A DNA stretch of 64,000 nt from Lewinella sp041392765 (GCA_041392765.1 JAWKLL010000013.1:60017-124016); one strand, 5' to 3'; counted from the stretch's first letter, positions 40,265 to 49,131 are shown. Numbers and translations are program-made. The notes: generated from the letters alone by a model not told the origin.

Positions 40265-40963
40265 CGCAGCCTCCAGTGCAATACGGAACATATCTGTGTA
40301 TGATTGCTCCCTGTCCACTTTGAAGCGGAAGCACCCGTTAGGATGTTATCGCTCACCGTAAGGATGGCCAAAGCCTTGGCACCCAATCGCTTGGCTAAAG
40401 TAAACAGTATTTGAGATTCCATTTCTACGCCCAATATGCCATGTTGTTGCCACACATCCCAGCGGTTGTCCTCCATATCGTAGAAGGTGTTGGTGCTAAA
40501 AATTGTAGCCTTGTACCGTAGCAATGCCGAGCCGCTTAGCCGCTTCAACGGCTCTGTATAGCAAATCATAATCTGCGGTGGCAGCATAATGCAAGCCTTT
40601 GAAATGGTAGGAATTGGCATCGCTATCCCCGGAAGCACTCATCGCAACAATGATTTGCCCCAAATCCAAATATTCCTGTATGCACCCACAAGTACCTACC
40701 CGTATGATGTTTTTCACACCATAGGTTGTTATCAGTTCGTGCACGTAGATACCTGCACTACCCATACCCATGCCTGACCCCTGTATGGATACCCGCTTGC
40801 CTTTGTAATAGCCAGTAAATCCGTACATGCCGCGTATTTGATTGTAGCAAACCGCTTCTTCCAGCATGGTTTCTGCCATAAATTTTGCCCGCAAAGGATC
40901 GCCTGGCAATAATACAGTTTCTGCAATTTCGCCGATCTCGGCTTCGATATGTAGGCTTGGCAT
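40256..40963 (-). CDS. deoD: Purine-nucleoside phosphorylase (DeoD-type, frameshifts)
   Basis: Phosphorolysis of purine (deoxy)nucleosides in salvage. It starts MPSLHIEAEIGEIAETVLLP and has the phosphate-binding GDPLRAKFMAE, GMGMGSAGIYVHELIT and GTCG. One shift near 40505 moves the frame to FSTNTFYDME and the substrate-binding VEMESQILFTLAKRLGAKAL. A second near 40320 restores VDREQSYTDMFRIALEAALE with TAA at 40256. About 235 residues in total, the usual size. It follows mrp by 15 bases on the same strand, likely an operon. Confidence 0.92.
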
Positions 40964-40978
40964 AAGCGTTGGTTAGAT

Positions 40979-42073
40979 TTAATCCGTATGAACAATACGG
41001 CTGGGCGCCATTGTTTCGTGGCGAACGGCTACTTGTTGTATCACTCTTTCCGCTACTTTGATGAAGGCAGGTGCAACAAGGCTATCTTGGCTATTCAAAA
41101 CGGCTGGTACGCCGCTATCACCCGCTTCTCGTATGCCTTGCACCAACGGAATCTGCCCCAATAATATGGAGTTGCTGGATCGGGCTAATGCTTTACCGCC
41201 CCCCTCTCCGAATATGTAGTACTTGTTTTGAGGTAACTCAGCAGGTGTGAACCAAGACATATTTTCCACGACACCCAAAATCGGAACATTGATATTAGGC
41301 AACAAAAACATATTCATCGCTTTGACAGCATCTGCTAAAGCTACTTGTTGGGGGGTTGTTACCAGTACAGCTCCTGTGAGTGGCACGGTTTGAACTAAAG
41401 TAAGCTGGATGTCGCCTGTGCCCGGGGGTAAATCGACGATCAGGTAGTCCAAAGCGGGCCACATGGTGTCGTTTACAAACTGGCGGATAACGCCACTAAG
41501 GCGAGGGCCTCGCAACACTACTGCTTGCTCAGGTTCGATAATAAATCCGATGGACATGGTGTAAATGCCGTGTGCCATCAGGGGGACAATCTTCGCTTGC
41601 CCGTGAATATCTTGTATTTGAGGGCGCTGACCTTCTAGCCCTAGCATAGTAGGAATAGAAGGGCCGTAGAGGTCGGCATCCAAGAGGCCAACGGTTGCCC
41701 CTAATGCTTTGAGTCCTAATGCGAGGTTGGTAGATACTGTGGACTTGCCTACCCCTCCCTTGCCGCTGGCTACCGCAATGATGTTTTTAACGTGTGGTAA
41801 GGGATTAGGGGCTGCTTGAGTACCCGGTGCAGTAGCCATCATGTGTACGTGTACATTGGCATCGGGGTAGTGTGCCAAAATAGCTTCCTGGCAGGCAAAA
41901 TTCAACTGCTCCTTGTATTGGTTGTCCAAGGAGGGGAGTTCTAAGGTGATGCTGACGTTGTGGCCATCCACCTCCATTTTGGTGACGCGGTTGGCTGTTA
42001 CCAAATCTTGGCCCGTATGTGGATCTTTTACGCCACTCAGCGCTTTGGCAATCGTTAGTTTATCTATGGTCAT
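40979..42073 (-). CDS. Mrp/ApbC family iron-sulfur carrier ATPase
   Basis: A P-loop ATPase that transfers Fe-S clusters to apoproteins. I chose ATG 42073 (MTIDKLTIAKALSGVKDPHT). Domains: an N-terminal MIP18-like domain (residues 1-85), then a MinD/Mrp ATPase with the deviant Walker A VASGKGGVGKSTVSTNLAL (about 103-115), LLDADLYGPSIPTMLG and LIVDLPPGTGDIQLTL. The C-terminal CxxC of many Mrp proteins is missing: VVENMSWFTPAELPQNKYYI has no cysteine. Cluster binding must therefore differ. It is divergent from the RNA methyltransferase and shares a promoter region with it. Confidence 0.92.
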   Translation of the reverse strand: MTIDKLTIAKALSGVKDPHTGQDLVTANRVTKMEVDGHNVSITLELPSLDNQYKEQLNFACQEAILAHYPDANVHVHMMATAPGTQAAPNPLPHVKNIIAVASGKGGVGKSTVSTNLALGLKALGATVGLLDADLYGPSIPTMLGLEGQRPQIQDIHGQAKIVPLMAHGIYTMSIGFIIEPEQAVVLRGPRLSGVIRQFVNDTMWPALDYLIVDLPPGTGDIQLTLVQTVPLTGAVLVTTPQQVALADAVKAMNMFLLPNINVPILGVVENMSWFTPAELPQNKYYIFGEGGGKALARSSNSILLGQIPLVQGIREAGDSGVPAVLNSQDSLVAPAFIKVAERVIQQVAVRHETMAPSRIVHTD

Positions 42074-42105
42074 GGCAGTTTCTAATGCGAATGAATGAAA
42101 TCGTG

Positions 42106-42123
42106 CAAATATACCTACTTTTG
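42106..42123. promoter_or_regulatory. Overlapping divergent -7 boxes for mrp and the rRNA methyltransferase
   Basis: Minus strand TATATTTG (42106-42113) faces mrp. Plus strand TACTTTTG (42116-42123) faces the methyltransferase and ends 5 bases before its ATG at 42129. Both match TAnnTTTG. The plus-strand transcript would begin at or next to the start codon. Confidence 0.55.
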
Positions 42124-42128
42124 TGGCT

Positions 42129-43481
42129 ATGACCACATTGCCGCCGGAATTTGTGATACAAGTACAGGAATTGTTGGGTGCTGCATCCGACAACCTAATC
42201 GAAGCGTTGGCTGCTACTCCGCCAGTGAGTGTACATCGCAACCCACGAAAATCGGTGGATTTAGAAGGTATAACGGAAGGGGTGCCTTGGTACAGCGAAG
42301 GTTATTACCTCTCTTCGCGACCCGTATTTACGTTAGACCCAGCTTTCCATGCGGGTGCGTATTATGTCCAAGAGGCATCCAGTATGCTGATTGCGGCGGC
42401 CTTTCAACGTTGTTTTCCCGAAGGGCGGCCTTTACGGGTGTTGGATTTGTGTGCGGCACCGGGCGGCAAGACAACCTTACTGGCTTCCCTTTTGCCACAG
42501 GGGAGTTGGTTGTTGGCGAATGAGGTCATCCGCAGCCGCTACCAAATATTGCGCTACAATGTAGCGAAATGGGGGCACGCGTCTGTCTTTACTTCCAATC
42601 ACGATGTGTCACAATTTAAAGGGTTAGAAGGCTTTTTTGATTGTGTGTTGGTAGATGCCCCTTGCTCTGGGGAAGGGTTGTTTAGAAAAGATCCTGCTGC
42701 CCGAGATGAGTGGTCGCCGGAGCACGTACAGTTTTGCGCAGCTCGCCAAGGTCGTATTTTGGAGGAAGCAGCTCCCTTGGTAGCACCAGAAGGAGTGTTG
42801 TTGTATAGTACTTGTACTTACAATTCCTATGAAAATGATAGCCAGGCACGCTGGTTGAAAGAAGTAGCTGGATTTAACCACGTTGATTTAGACTTCCCTG
42901 CTGAGTGGGGCTTGATGGAACGAACATATGGTTATCAGGCGTTTCCCCATAGGGTGAAAGGGGAGGGATTTTATCTGGCGGCCTTCCGTAGGGAAGATGG
43001 AGACCGAAGCGTTTTGCGGAAAATTCCTCCTTTTAAGAAACTACAATTAGTGGCAGCAAAGGAGGAGTTCGTAGCACTTCCTTGGGTGAAGGCCGATACA
43101 GATACGGTGTTTTTTACCACGCCAACCAACGCTAACTGGCGCGCACTCCGAGCGTCATGGATGGAAGATGCCCGCTGGTTGTCGGCTCATCTACCTGCCT
43201 TGGAGGTAGGTACTTTGGTAGGAGAGCTAAAAGGTAAATCATTGATTCCTGCACCAGAATGGGCTTTACACGAGGATTGCAATTCCAATCTTCCTACCGT
43301 GGATACTGATAGGGAAACCGCCTTGGAATTATTGCGTAAGCATACTCCTTCACTTTCCTTACCTCCCACAGGTTGGGTTTTGGCCCACTATCAAGGGCTT
43401 CCTTTCGCTTGGTTGAAAAGTATTGGCAATCGGTACAATAATTACTATCCGGTGCAATGGCGCATCCGTATGCAGGAATGA
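42129..43481 (+). CDS. RsmF/NOL1/NOP2/Sun-family rRNA cytosine-C5 methyltransferase
   Basis: Methylates a cytosine in rRNA using S-adenosylmethionine. I chose ATG 42129 rather than the GTG at 42123, which overlaps the promoter box. Motifs: SAM-binding VLDLCAAPGGKTTLLASLLP, the first catalytic Cys in VDAPCSGEGLFRKDP and the second in YSTCTYNSYENDSQARWL. The C-terminal region (about residues 290-450) is of the RsmF/PUA-like type. It is 450 residues and intact. The exact target base (for example C1407 of 16S) is inferred from family only. Confidence 0.9.
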   Translation: MTTLPPEFVIQVQELLGAASDNLIEALAATPPVSVHRNPRKSVDLEGITEGVPWYSEGYYLSSRPVFTLDPAFHAGAYYVQEASSMLIAAAFQRCFPEGRPLRVLDLCAAPGGKTTLLASLLPQGSWLLANEVIRSRYQILRYNVAKWGHASVFTSNHDVSQFKGLEGFFDCVLVDAPCSGEGLFRKDPAARDEWSPEHVQFCAARQGRILEEAAPLVAPEGVLLYSTCTYNSYENDSQARWLKEVAGFNHVDLDFPAEWGLMERTYGYQAFPHRVKGEGFYLAAFRREDGDRSVLRKIPPFKKLQLVAAKEEFVALPWVKADTDTVFFTTPTNANWRALRASWMEDARWLSAHLPALEVGTLVGELKGKSLIPAPEWALHEDCNSNLPTVDTDRETALELLRKHTPSLSLPPTGWVLAHYQGLPFAWLKSIGNRYNNYYPVQWRIRMQE

Positions 43482-43556
43482 GTTGGGCTATTCATCACTC
43501 ACGTTAATAGTACGATAGAGTTTATTAAAACGGATTTCGTATGATGCTAAAATATC

Positions 43557-43637
43557 TTTTTCCATCACTCATCGTCAAGGAACCATTCTCCTTAGCTAAG
43601 GCTAAGCAAAAGAACCCTTTGCTCGATTGATGAAAAA
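43557..43637 (+). promoter_or_regulatory. Candidate structured mRNA leader (three-way junction) of the trans-sulfuration gene
   Basis: An outer stem TTTTTC(C)ATCA(C)TC (43557-43570) can pair with GATTGATGAAAAA (43625-43637). It encloses AAGGA/TCCTT (43577-43593) and AGCAAAAG/CTTTGCT (43605-43623). It lies 58 bases before the ATG at 43696. The arrangement resembles a small riboswitch or attenuator but does not match the SAM-I, SAM-II or T-box consensus I know. The function is inference. Confidence 0.35.
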
Positions 43638-43695
43638 TCTTATTTAATCCTCTATACAAAACTTGCTTTAATAAACGCTAATAATCTTACAAAAT

Positions 43696-44897
43696 ATGAC
43701 AAACCAACCTATCGGTATCGGCACCCTCAGCGCACGCGATCCTGAATGGACACAGGGCAACCCGCCTCATCAATTGCCCATTTATGCGGCTTCCTCTTCG
43801 TTTTCGATGACCTTCAGCAGGGTATTGATATCTTCGATGGTAAGGAGGTAGGCAATATTTACTCGCGCTTTGGCAATCCTACGGTGGATAGTGTAGCATC
43901 AAAAATTGCACGATTAGAATCAATAGATCTTGAGCAAACGGCCACGGGATTGCTTACAAGTTCCGGTATGTCGGCTATCGCGTTGGTGGCGATGGGGATG
44001 CTACAACCCGGCGATACCCTGCTTACTCACCCCGATCTGTATGGCGGAACGGTGGCCTTGTTTAGAGATGTGCTTCAGCCGCTCGGCATACAACTGTTGA
44101 CTACCGATTTAAGGGATGATGAGGGCTTGGTAGCCTTGTTGGAAGCGCGTTCCGATATTCGCATGATTTATTGCGAAACGCCTTCCAATCCGCTTTTGCG
44201 CTGCATTGATCTGGGAAAAATCGCTGCTTTTGCCAAAGCTTTTGATTGTCATACCTTAGTGGACAACACCTTTGCTACGCCCGTATTGCAACGCCCCCTT
44301 GCATTGGGTGTCGACTTTGTGATTCATTCTACAACCAAATACCTCAATGGGCATGGTACAGGTACAGGCGGTGTGGTAGTAAGCCTGGATATGGAAGCTA
44401 TGCAAAGTCGGTTATTGCCTAAATTGCGCTTGTTGGGTGGAACAGCTAGCCCTTGGGAGGCTTGGCTCATTCACAATGGCATGAAAACACTGCCGTTGCG
44501 CATGGAACGACACAGCCAAAACGCAGAGATCATAGCCAACATGCTCGAAAAGCACCCGCGTGTGAAAAGTGTTCACTATCCCGGATTAATTTCTCATCCC
44601 GATTATGAATTGGCACAACGGCAAATGCAAGCAGCAGGCGGCATGCTAAGCTTTGATCTGGGTGGCCGAGACGCGGCCATTCGTTTTGTGAATGCCTTGC
44701 AATTATGCACGCTTACACCTACGCTTGGCGATGTGGACACATTGGTGATACATCCTGCAACGATGTCGCACCGAGCCTTAGCACCAGAAGTGAGAGCCGC
44801 ATTGGGTATTTCCGATGGTTTAGTACGGCTTTCTGTAGGCATCGAAGATGTAGCAGATCTATTGAGTGATTTGGTGCAGGCGTTGGAGGTAGTTTGA
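43696..44897 (+). CDS. PLP-dependent trans-sulfuration enzyme (cystathionine gamma-synthase/lyase or methionine gamma-lyase family; one frameshift)
   Basis: A Cys/Met-metabolism PLP enzyme. The true start is ATG 43696 (MTNQPIGIGTLSARDPEWTQ, PPHQLPIYAASSSFSF). One base shift near 43805 leads into DDLQQGIDIFDGKEVGNIYS in the longer frame. Seen: YSRFGNPT, the PLP-contact SSGMSAIALVAMGML, the substrate loop YCETPSNPLLRCIDL, and the PLP-lysine in IHSTTKYLNGHG. The C-terminus has LVRLSVGIEDVADLLSDL. About 400 residues. The exact reaction cannot be told from sequence. A structured leader precedes it. Confidence 0.88.
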
Positions 44898-45064
44898 ATG
44901 TGGGATCCCGATAGCCATCAGGAGCGGGTAATGGTTTGAAGGGAGAGAGTATGGGGGTATAAGGGTATTGATTTTCATTGGAAAAATTGGGTAACTGAAA
45001 TCCTGCTAATTTTACCATCCTGAAGTTCCTGCTTCAGACAATATTATCTCCTTTTACCAGCGGG
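44898..45064. other. Short intergenic region with degenerate palindrome
   Basis: It holds CCCGATAGCCATCAGG (44907-44922), a degenerate copy of the palindrome CCCGATAGCTATCGGG found at 4781 and 55927. No gene is present. Confidence 0.45.
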
Positions 45065-46183
45065 TTACGCGTCCATTTTTTGGATGATAAGCCCATTCTT
45101 CATGCGAGGTTCAAACCAAGTGGACTTGGGGGGTAATACCAACCCGTGGTCGATGACTTTTGAGAAGGCATCCCAAGAAAGAGGGTGCAGGCAGAAGCCT
45201 ACTGCATTGTGTTTGTTCGATATTTCAGCTAAAGCACCTAAACCTTGGGGGCCTTCTACATAGTGAATACGCTCGTCGTTGCGGACATCTTCCACTCCGC
45301 CAATTTGCTGAAGTACGTAATAGTTCAACATGGAAACATCCATCGAAGGGAGGCCTTCCTCCAGACTATTCATTAAGGTCTCATTTTTCCAAGTTAATTC
45401 AAACCATTCTTGCCGTAGGTACATGGTTAAGGTGTGGGGTAGGGTAGGTTGTTGGGGGTTTTCCATAGGCTTGATATGTGCAAACTCAGAAAGATGCGCC
45501 ATAAATGCCAAAGGAGTAAGGCCGTTTTCGAAAATGCTGACAGCCCTGTTGAAGTTATGAATACGCAGTGCTCTCCCGGGAAAAATGGCACATATCAGAT
45601 GCGTGTAGGGGTTGTAAGCACCCGTCGATGAAAGTTGCTGGTAAAGCCGAGCAACGGAACTAAAGCGGTGATGCCCATCAGCAATGTAGGCGATGGTGAT
45701 CTCTTTGGCAAACCATTCGCGGAGTTGGCGTATCGTTTCCTCATCGTCAATCTTCCAGAAGGAGTGTTCTTCCTCAATATCTTCCAAGGTTATCGTTTGT
45801 AAAGGCGCGCTATTGGCAATTGCCGACAGCTTGTCGGCTAAACCAGTATGGTAGCGATGCGCCAGCAATACAGGCTTTACTACCGCTCCTCGCTCCTTGA
45901 GTAGCGCTGCTTGCCTCACTTCTTTGGCTACTAAAGTATGTTCGTGGCGCTTGATGTGTTCCGTGATGTAGTCATCCAATGAGACACCAGCTACTAACCC
46001 CAGTTGGCTATTGCCGCTTTTCTGATGTATGCGATACACGTACATGGCAGGAGAGGTAGCGTTTTGAAAGAATCCTTGTGCTTCCCACGCGGGGTAGTCG
46101 TATTTGATCTGTTCCAAAAACTGCACGGATTCGGCAATCGTTTGCTTACTGGTGAAAATTGCTGTAATTGGTTGAATTTCCAT
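45065..46183 (-). CDS. DUF1015 family protein
   Basis: A 372-residue cytoplasmic protein of the DUF1015 family (often near serine-biosynthesis genes; function unknown). Hallmark motifs are seen: the central IAYIADGHHRFSSVARLYQQ and the C-terminal VLPPKSTWFEPRMKNGLIIQ. The N-terminus (MEIQPITAIFTS) is shorter than in many members. No serine-biosynthesis genes are next to it. A -7 box TATATTTG lies at 46204-46211. The gene is intact. Confidence 0.9.
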   Translation of the reverse strand: MEIQPITAIFTSKQTIAESVQFLEQIKYDYPAWEAQGFFQNATSPAMYVYRIHQKSGNSQLGLVAGVSLDDYITEHIKRHEHTLVAKEVRQAALLKERGAVVKPVLLAHRYHTGLADKLSAIANSAPLQTITLEDIEEEHSFWKIDDEETIRQLREWFAKEITIAYIADGHHRFSSVARLYQQLSSTGAYNPYTHLICAIFPGRALRIHNFNRAVSIFENGLTPLAFMAHLSEFAHIKPMENPQQPTLPHTLTMYLRQEWFELTWKNETLMNSLEEGLPSMDVSMLNYYVLQQIGGVEDVRNDERIHYVEGPQGLGALAEISNKHNAVGFCLHPLSWDAFSKVIDHGLVLPPKSTWFEPRMKNGLIIQKMDA

Positions 46184-46203
46184 GATGGTTGGTTAGGTTG
46201 TGG

Positions 46204-46211
46204 CAAATATA
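46204..46211 (-). promoter_or_regulatory. Putative -7 box of the DUF1015 gene (TATATTTG)
   Basis: The minus-strand TATATTTG fits TAnnTTTG and ends 20 bases before the ATG. No -33 TTTG was found at standard spacing. Confidence 0.5.
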
Positions 46212-46349
46212 GATGAAAGGAGGAAACGTTGAGCACCAATATCTTGTAGTTTGGTGTAATGATTAAAAGTTATTGTCAATGAAAATTTAACATTACTCAT
46301 ACAACTATCTTAGCTGTTTATTAGTTATTACATCAACAAATATTAAAAA

Positions 46350-46379
46350 AATTCCGAAGCAAACTTTGTATTCGGAATT
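46350..46379. repeat. Perfect 9-bp inverted repeat (hairpin) before a small gene
   Basis: AATTCCGAA and TTCGGAATT flank a 12-base loop. The hairpin ends directly at the first possible ATG (46380) of the small gene. It could be an operator or a leader hairpin. Confidence 0.55.
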
Positions 46380-46448
46380 ATGTTTGACTATCAGGCCTAT
46401 ATTAGTCATTTTATTGTAAAATGGCACAAACTAAAAAACCGTGGAGTT

Positions 46449-46685
46449 ATGGATGCAAAGTTTCTGAAACAAAGGCTTTTAAGAGCGCGTTATGCCCTCA
46501 ATCAAACGCTTCATAATATTCTCAACATCAACCGAAAACGGAAGATATTGAACGAATCCAAAGAGTTTCAAAATGAAATTATTCGTTTAGATGATGAATT
46601 GAAAGTCCTCAATCGATTGGCTACCACCCAAGTGACGTTAATTAAAAAATACGAAAAGCACAAGGCTTCTAAAGCCGAAGCTTAA
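46449..46685 (+). CDS. Small basic coiled-coil protein, unknown function
   Basis: I do not recognise this protein. I prefer ATG 46449 (MDAKFLKQRLLRARYALNQT, 78 residues) because the earlier ATG at 46380 directly abuts a hairpin; that start would give 101 residues. The sequence is a single long charged helix (QNEIIRLDDELKVLNRLATT) with many Lys and Arg, suggesting a coiled-coil or nucleic-acid-associated protein. It is followed by a strong terminator, which supports it being a real transcription unit. Confidence 0.5.
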   Translation: MDAKFLKQRLLRARYALNQTLHNILNINRKRKILNESKEFQNEIIRLDDELKVLNRLATTQVTLIKKYEKHKASKAEA

Positions 46686-46705
46686 GCGTGTGTTAAGAAT
46701 ATACT

Positions 46706-46739
46706 AAGCCGGGGAGATTGTCATCTTTCCGGCTTTTTT
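46706..46739 (+). terminator. Rho-independent terminator
   Basis: AAGCCGGGGAGAT pairs with ATCTTTCCGGCTT, with loop TGTC, followed by TTTT. It lies 21 bases after the stop of the small coiled-coil gene. Confidence 0.88.
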
Positions 46740-46808
46740 ATATCATTCTCTGAACAAAAACCCCATATATAGTTGTTTAATGGGCGGTATCAAATTCGGA
46801 TGAAGTAA

Positions 46809-47351
46809 ATGATTTATCCTTCCGTTGGCCAACAAGTTCTCAAACACATGCTTACCGACGGTGGTAGCAATGTGCTGGAGTTGTCACAACCTCAGCCACT
46901 TATGCTTATTTTTTTACGGCATTTTGGCTGCACGTTTTGTAGAGAGGCATTGTCTGATATTGCCAATTTAAGGCCGTGGATTGAACAAACGGGTACACGT
47001 GTTGCATTTGTGCACATGACCGACTTTGAAACGGCCAGCAAATATTTGAATCGCTACAATCTACAAGGTATCCCTCACATCAGCGACCCCGAATGTCGAT
47101 TCTATGCAACTTTTGGTCTAATGAAAGGCAATGCTAACCAACTATTCGGTTTACAATCTTTGATTCGCGGTTTTCAGGTGGGTATCGTAAAAGGGAATGG
47201 CTTCAATTTTCACCAACAATTGGGTGACGGCTTCCAAATGCCCGGTGTCTTTATCTTACACGAAGGAGTGATTAAAGATGGGTTTATCCATAAACTTTCC
47301 CACGATCGGCCTGATTATAAACAACTGGTTTCTAGTTGTTGTGATCTTTAG
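46809..47351 (+). CDS. AhpC/TSA-type peroxiredoxin-like protein
   Basis: A 180-residue thioredoxin-fold protein of the AhpC/TSA_2 (SelL/Prx-like) family. The active-site CxxC is in FLRHFGCTFCREALSDIANL (near residues 40-45). It continues with VAFVHMTDF and a C-terminal MPGVFILHEGVIKDGF, the usual cis-Pro region. A role in thiol-based peroxide or redox reactions is inferred from family; the substrate is unknown. The end is 11 bases from a convergent methyltransferase gene. The gene is intact. Confidence 0.82.
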   Translation: MIYPSVGQQVLKHMLTDGGSNVLELSQPQPLMLIFLRHFGCTFCREALSDIANLRPWIEQTGTRVAFVHMTDFETASKYLNRYNLQGIPHISDPECRFYATFGLMKGNANQLFGLQSLIRGFQVGIVKGNGFNFHQQLGDGFQMPGVFILHEGVIKDGFIHKLSHDRPDYKQLVSSCCDL

Positions 47352-47362
47352 TAATAATTTAA

Positions 47363-48049
47363 TTATTCCTGAATTGATCGCATATCCAAAATATTCACGA
47401 CCCGCGTTTGTCCATTCCAAGTAACAGGCTGTTGATGTGTCTGTAACGCGAAGTCAGGCACTTTCTCCAATGCTTGTAGGAAATCCTTAGAAATCATTCG
47501 ATTAGGTTCCGTCAGGATAATCCTACCGCCGGGCAGCGTCAGCAGTTGGAGCGTGCTGATTACGGCCTCAAAGGAACGGCGTTCATAAACTATATCAGAA
47601 GCTAGTAGCAACTGAGCGGCACAGGATGCATCGGGATGACGCCAGTCCATAATCTTAGCATCAAGGGGTTGCGAGAGGTTGCTCGACCAATTCTGAGCCA
47701 AAAATTCCAAGGCTTCAGGCAAGTAATCCGTCATACACACGTTTCCTCCCATTTTAGCCGCTACAATGCCGGGCAGCCCCAAGCCACACCCCAGCTCCGT
47801 GACCCGCATACCCGGTGTTACAATAGCGTGAGTCGCTAAATAATCAGCCATAGCAATAGCGGAGTGCCAAAGATCGGCCCAGTAGGGCAATCGCTCATCC
47901 TTGACATCTTCATGATGGTGGCCTTTGTCCAACAGGTCATTTAAAAGATCATCCAAGTTGGTGATGTGAGCCAACTGAACCGAAATATCCGCAAAGGACA
48001 AGACTGCTGTTTGAGTTTGATAGGGAAATGCCAAGTTTTTTTTTGGCAA
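47363..48049 (-). CDS. Class I SAM-dependent methyltransferase (protein N-lysine methyltransferase-like)
   Basis: A 228-residue methyltransferase resembling the Methyltransf_16/METTL21 group. Seen: YWADLWHSAIAMADYL, the SAM-binding MRVTELGCGLGLPGIVAAKM and LLLASDIVYERRSFEAVI. The start is uncertain: the frame opens at a TTG (48049) that overlaps a -7 box TATATTTG (48047-48054), so transcription would begin after it. The next possible start is a TTG at 48034. A long A-run here (CCAAAAAAAAACTTGG) could hide an indel and the real ATG. The substrate is unknown. Confidence 0.8.
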   Translation of the reverse strand: MPKKNLAFPYQTQTAVLSFADISVQLAHITNLDDLLNDLLDKGHHHEDVKDERLPYWADLWHSAIAMADYLATHAIVTPGMRVTELGCGLGLPGIVAAKMGGNVCMTDYLPEALEFLAQNWSSNLSQPLDAKIMDWRHPDASCAAQLLLASDIVYERRSFEAVISTLQLLTLPGGRIILTEPNRMISKDFLQALEKVPDFALQTHQQPVTWNGQTRVVNILDMRSIQE

Positions 48050-48058
48050 ATATACAGC

Positions 48059-48193
48059 TTAGTAATTTGACGGAAATAACTGATCCCATTTTTTCTGAGG
48101 GCTTATCTTTATGCACACGCTTTGTGCAAGTATTCCTACGCTTAGTGCATAAAGCTAAGCCAAAAATGGGATCACTTATTTTTTTTCCGTCTC
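48059..48193 (+). repeat. Hairpin repeat element, copy B
   Basis: It starts TTAGTAATTTGACGGAAATA and ends TTTTTTTTCCGTCTC. The stem is ACTGATCCCATTTTT paired with AAAAATGGGATCACTTATT, then a second inner stem GGCTTATCTTTATGCAC / GTGCATAAAGCTAAGCC. The ends match copy A (4711) but the stem sequence is unrelated to it. It lies between two minus-strand genes. Confidence 0.8.
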
Positions 48194-48199
48194 TTACTC

Positions 48200-48634
48200 T
48201 TAATCAGTGTACAACCCCGCTCTCATATCCGTAAAAGCATACCGCAGCAGATCGTGGGTTGTCACGATGCCTATCAGTTCGCCATCATCTAGGATGGGTA
48301 CGGCGTGCATCTTGTTGGAGAGAAAAATATCGGCAGCTAAGTCAATGGAGTCGTCAGGTGTCAAGAACACGGGATAAGAAGACATCAAATCCTTGGCGGT
48401 GATATGGTTGAAAGCTAACTCGGAATAGGTTTTACCCGCTGTATGCAGGGACAGTACTATCGATGCTTTGCCCAAGTCCTCGCGGCTGATGATGCCTTTG
48501 AGTTGGTGTTTTTCATCCAGCACTGGAAGGTGGTGGAAATGGTGCTTGTCAAATAATGCTTTTATTGCTGAAAACACAGTGTCTTCGCGAACGCTCACCA
48601 CGTTTTTGGTCATTATGGTTGATACATTTTGCAT
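48200..48634 (-). CDS. CBS-domain protein
   Basis: A 144-residue protein made of two CBS domains, which usually sense adenosine nucleotides. I chose ATG 48634 (MQNVSTIMTKNVVSVREDTV). The paired domains are seen as HFHHLPVLDEKHQLKGIISR and MHAVPILDDGELIGIVTTHD. No effector domain is attached, so it may regulate a partner protein. It lies between copy B of the hairpin repeat and the rpsU terminator. The gene is intact. Confidence 0.88.
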   Translation of the reverse strand: MQNVSTIMTKNVVSVREDTVFSAIKALFDKHHFHHLPVLDEKHQLKGIISREDLGKASIVLSLHTAGKTYSELAFNHITAKDLMSSYPVFLTPDDSIDLAADIFLSNKMHAVPILDDGELIGIVTTHDLLRYAFTDMRAGLYTD

Positions 48635-48801
48635 AGTACGAGCCTTTAGGTTCACAATACAGATCGTAAGATGGGTGATTCCTAATCCCTCTCTTTGTCG
48701 ATCTTTTATGCAAGTTCGCTATGTTCACAGTAGTGGAAAATGACAATTATCAGCGTAGTTGGTGACCTTTATTGTGAAAAATATGCTCTGAATGATCCAC
48801 A

Positions 48802-48845
48802 AAAAAACATCCCGAACAGCACTGCGGCAGCTCGGGATGTTTTTT
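48802..48845. terminator. Strong terminator downstream of rpsU
   Basis: AAAAAACATCCCGA pairs with TCGGGATGTTTTTT. The A and T runs on both sides suit either direction. It lies 28 bases after the rpsU stop on the minus strand. Confidence 0.9.
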
Positions 48846-48872
48846 ATGAAGTAGCTAACAAGAATTGATTGA

Positions 48873-49073
48873 TTAGCTGTTCTCTTCGTTGTCACGCATC
48901 TTCGTCTCGCGGTAAACAGCCTTGAGCGTTTCCTGGCGACGCTTCACGGAAGGCTTTACAAATTCCTTGCGGGTACGCAATTCACGAATAACACGAGTGT
49001 TGATAGATTTGCGCTTGTAGCGCTTCAAAGCCTTGTCGATGGTTTCACCACTGCGAACGTCTATAATCAGCAT
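48873..49073 (-). CDS. rpsU: 30S ribosomal protein bS21
   Basis: A 66-residue small-subunit ribosomal protein. I chose ATG 49073 (MLIIDVRSGETIDKALKRYK); the longer frame adds 19 residues that overlap the promoter. The Arg/Lys-rich body with KRYKRKSINTRVIRELRTRK and the C-terminal KRRQETLKAVYRETK is typical of bS21. It has a consensus Bacteroidota promoter and a strong terminator, so it is transcribed alone and probably highly. In Bacteroidota bS21 is linked to translation initiation on Shine-Dalgarno-poor mRNAs. Confidence 0.96.
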   Translation of the reverse strand: MLIIDVRSGETIDKALKRYKRKSINTRVIRELRTRKEFVKPSVKRRQETLKAVYRETKMRDNEENS

Positions 49074-49100
49074 ATTGTTGTCGGTTGTTTTTTTGCGGTG

Positions 49101-49131
49101 CAAAGGTACGTGAAGACTTTTGCTTGTCAAA
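49101..49131 (-). promoter_or_regulatory. Consensus Bacteroidota promoter of rpsU
   Basis: Minus strand TTTG (49128-49131), exactly 19 bases, then TACCTTTG (49101-49108). This fits the Bacteroidota TTTG-N19-21-TAnnTTTG promoter. The predicted start is near 49094, leaving about a 20-base leader. Confidence 0.85.
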
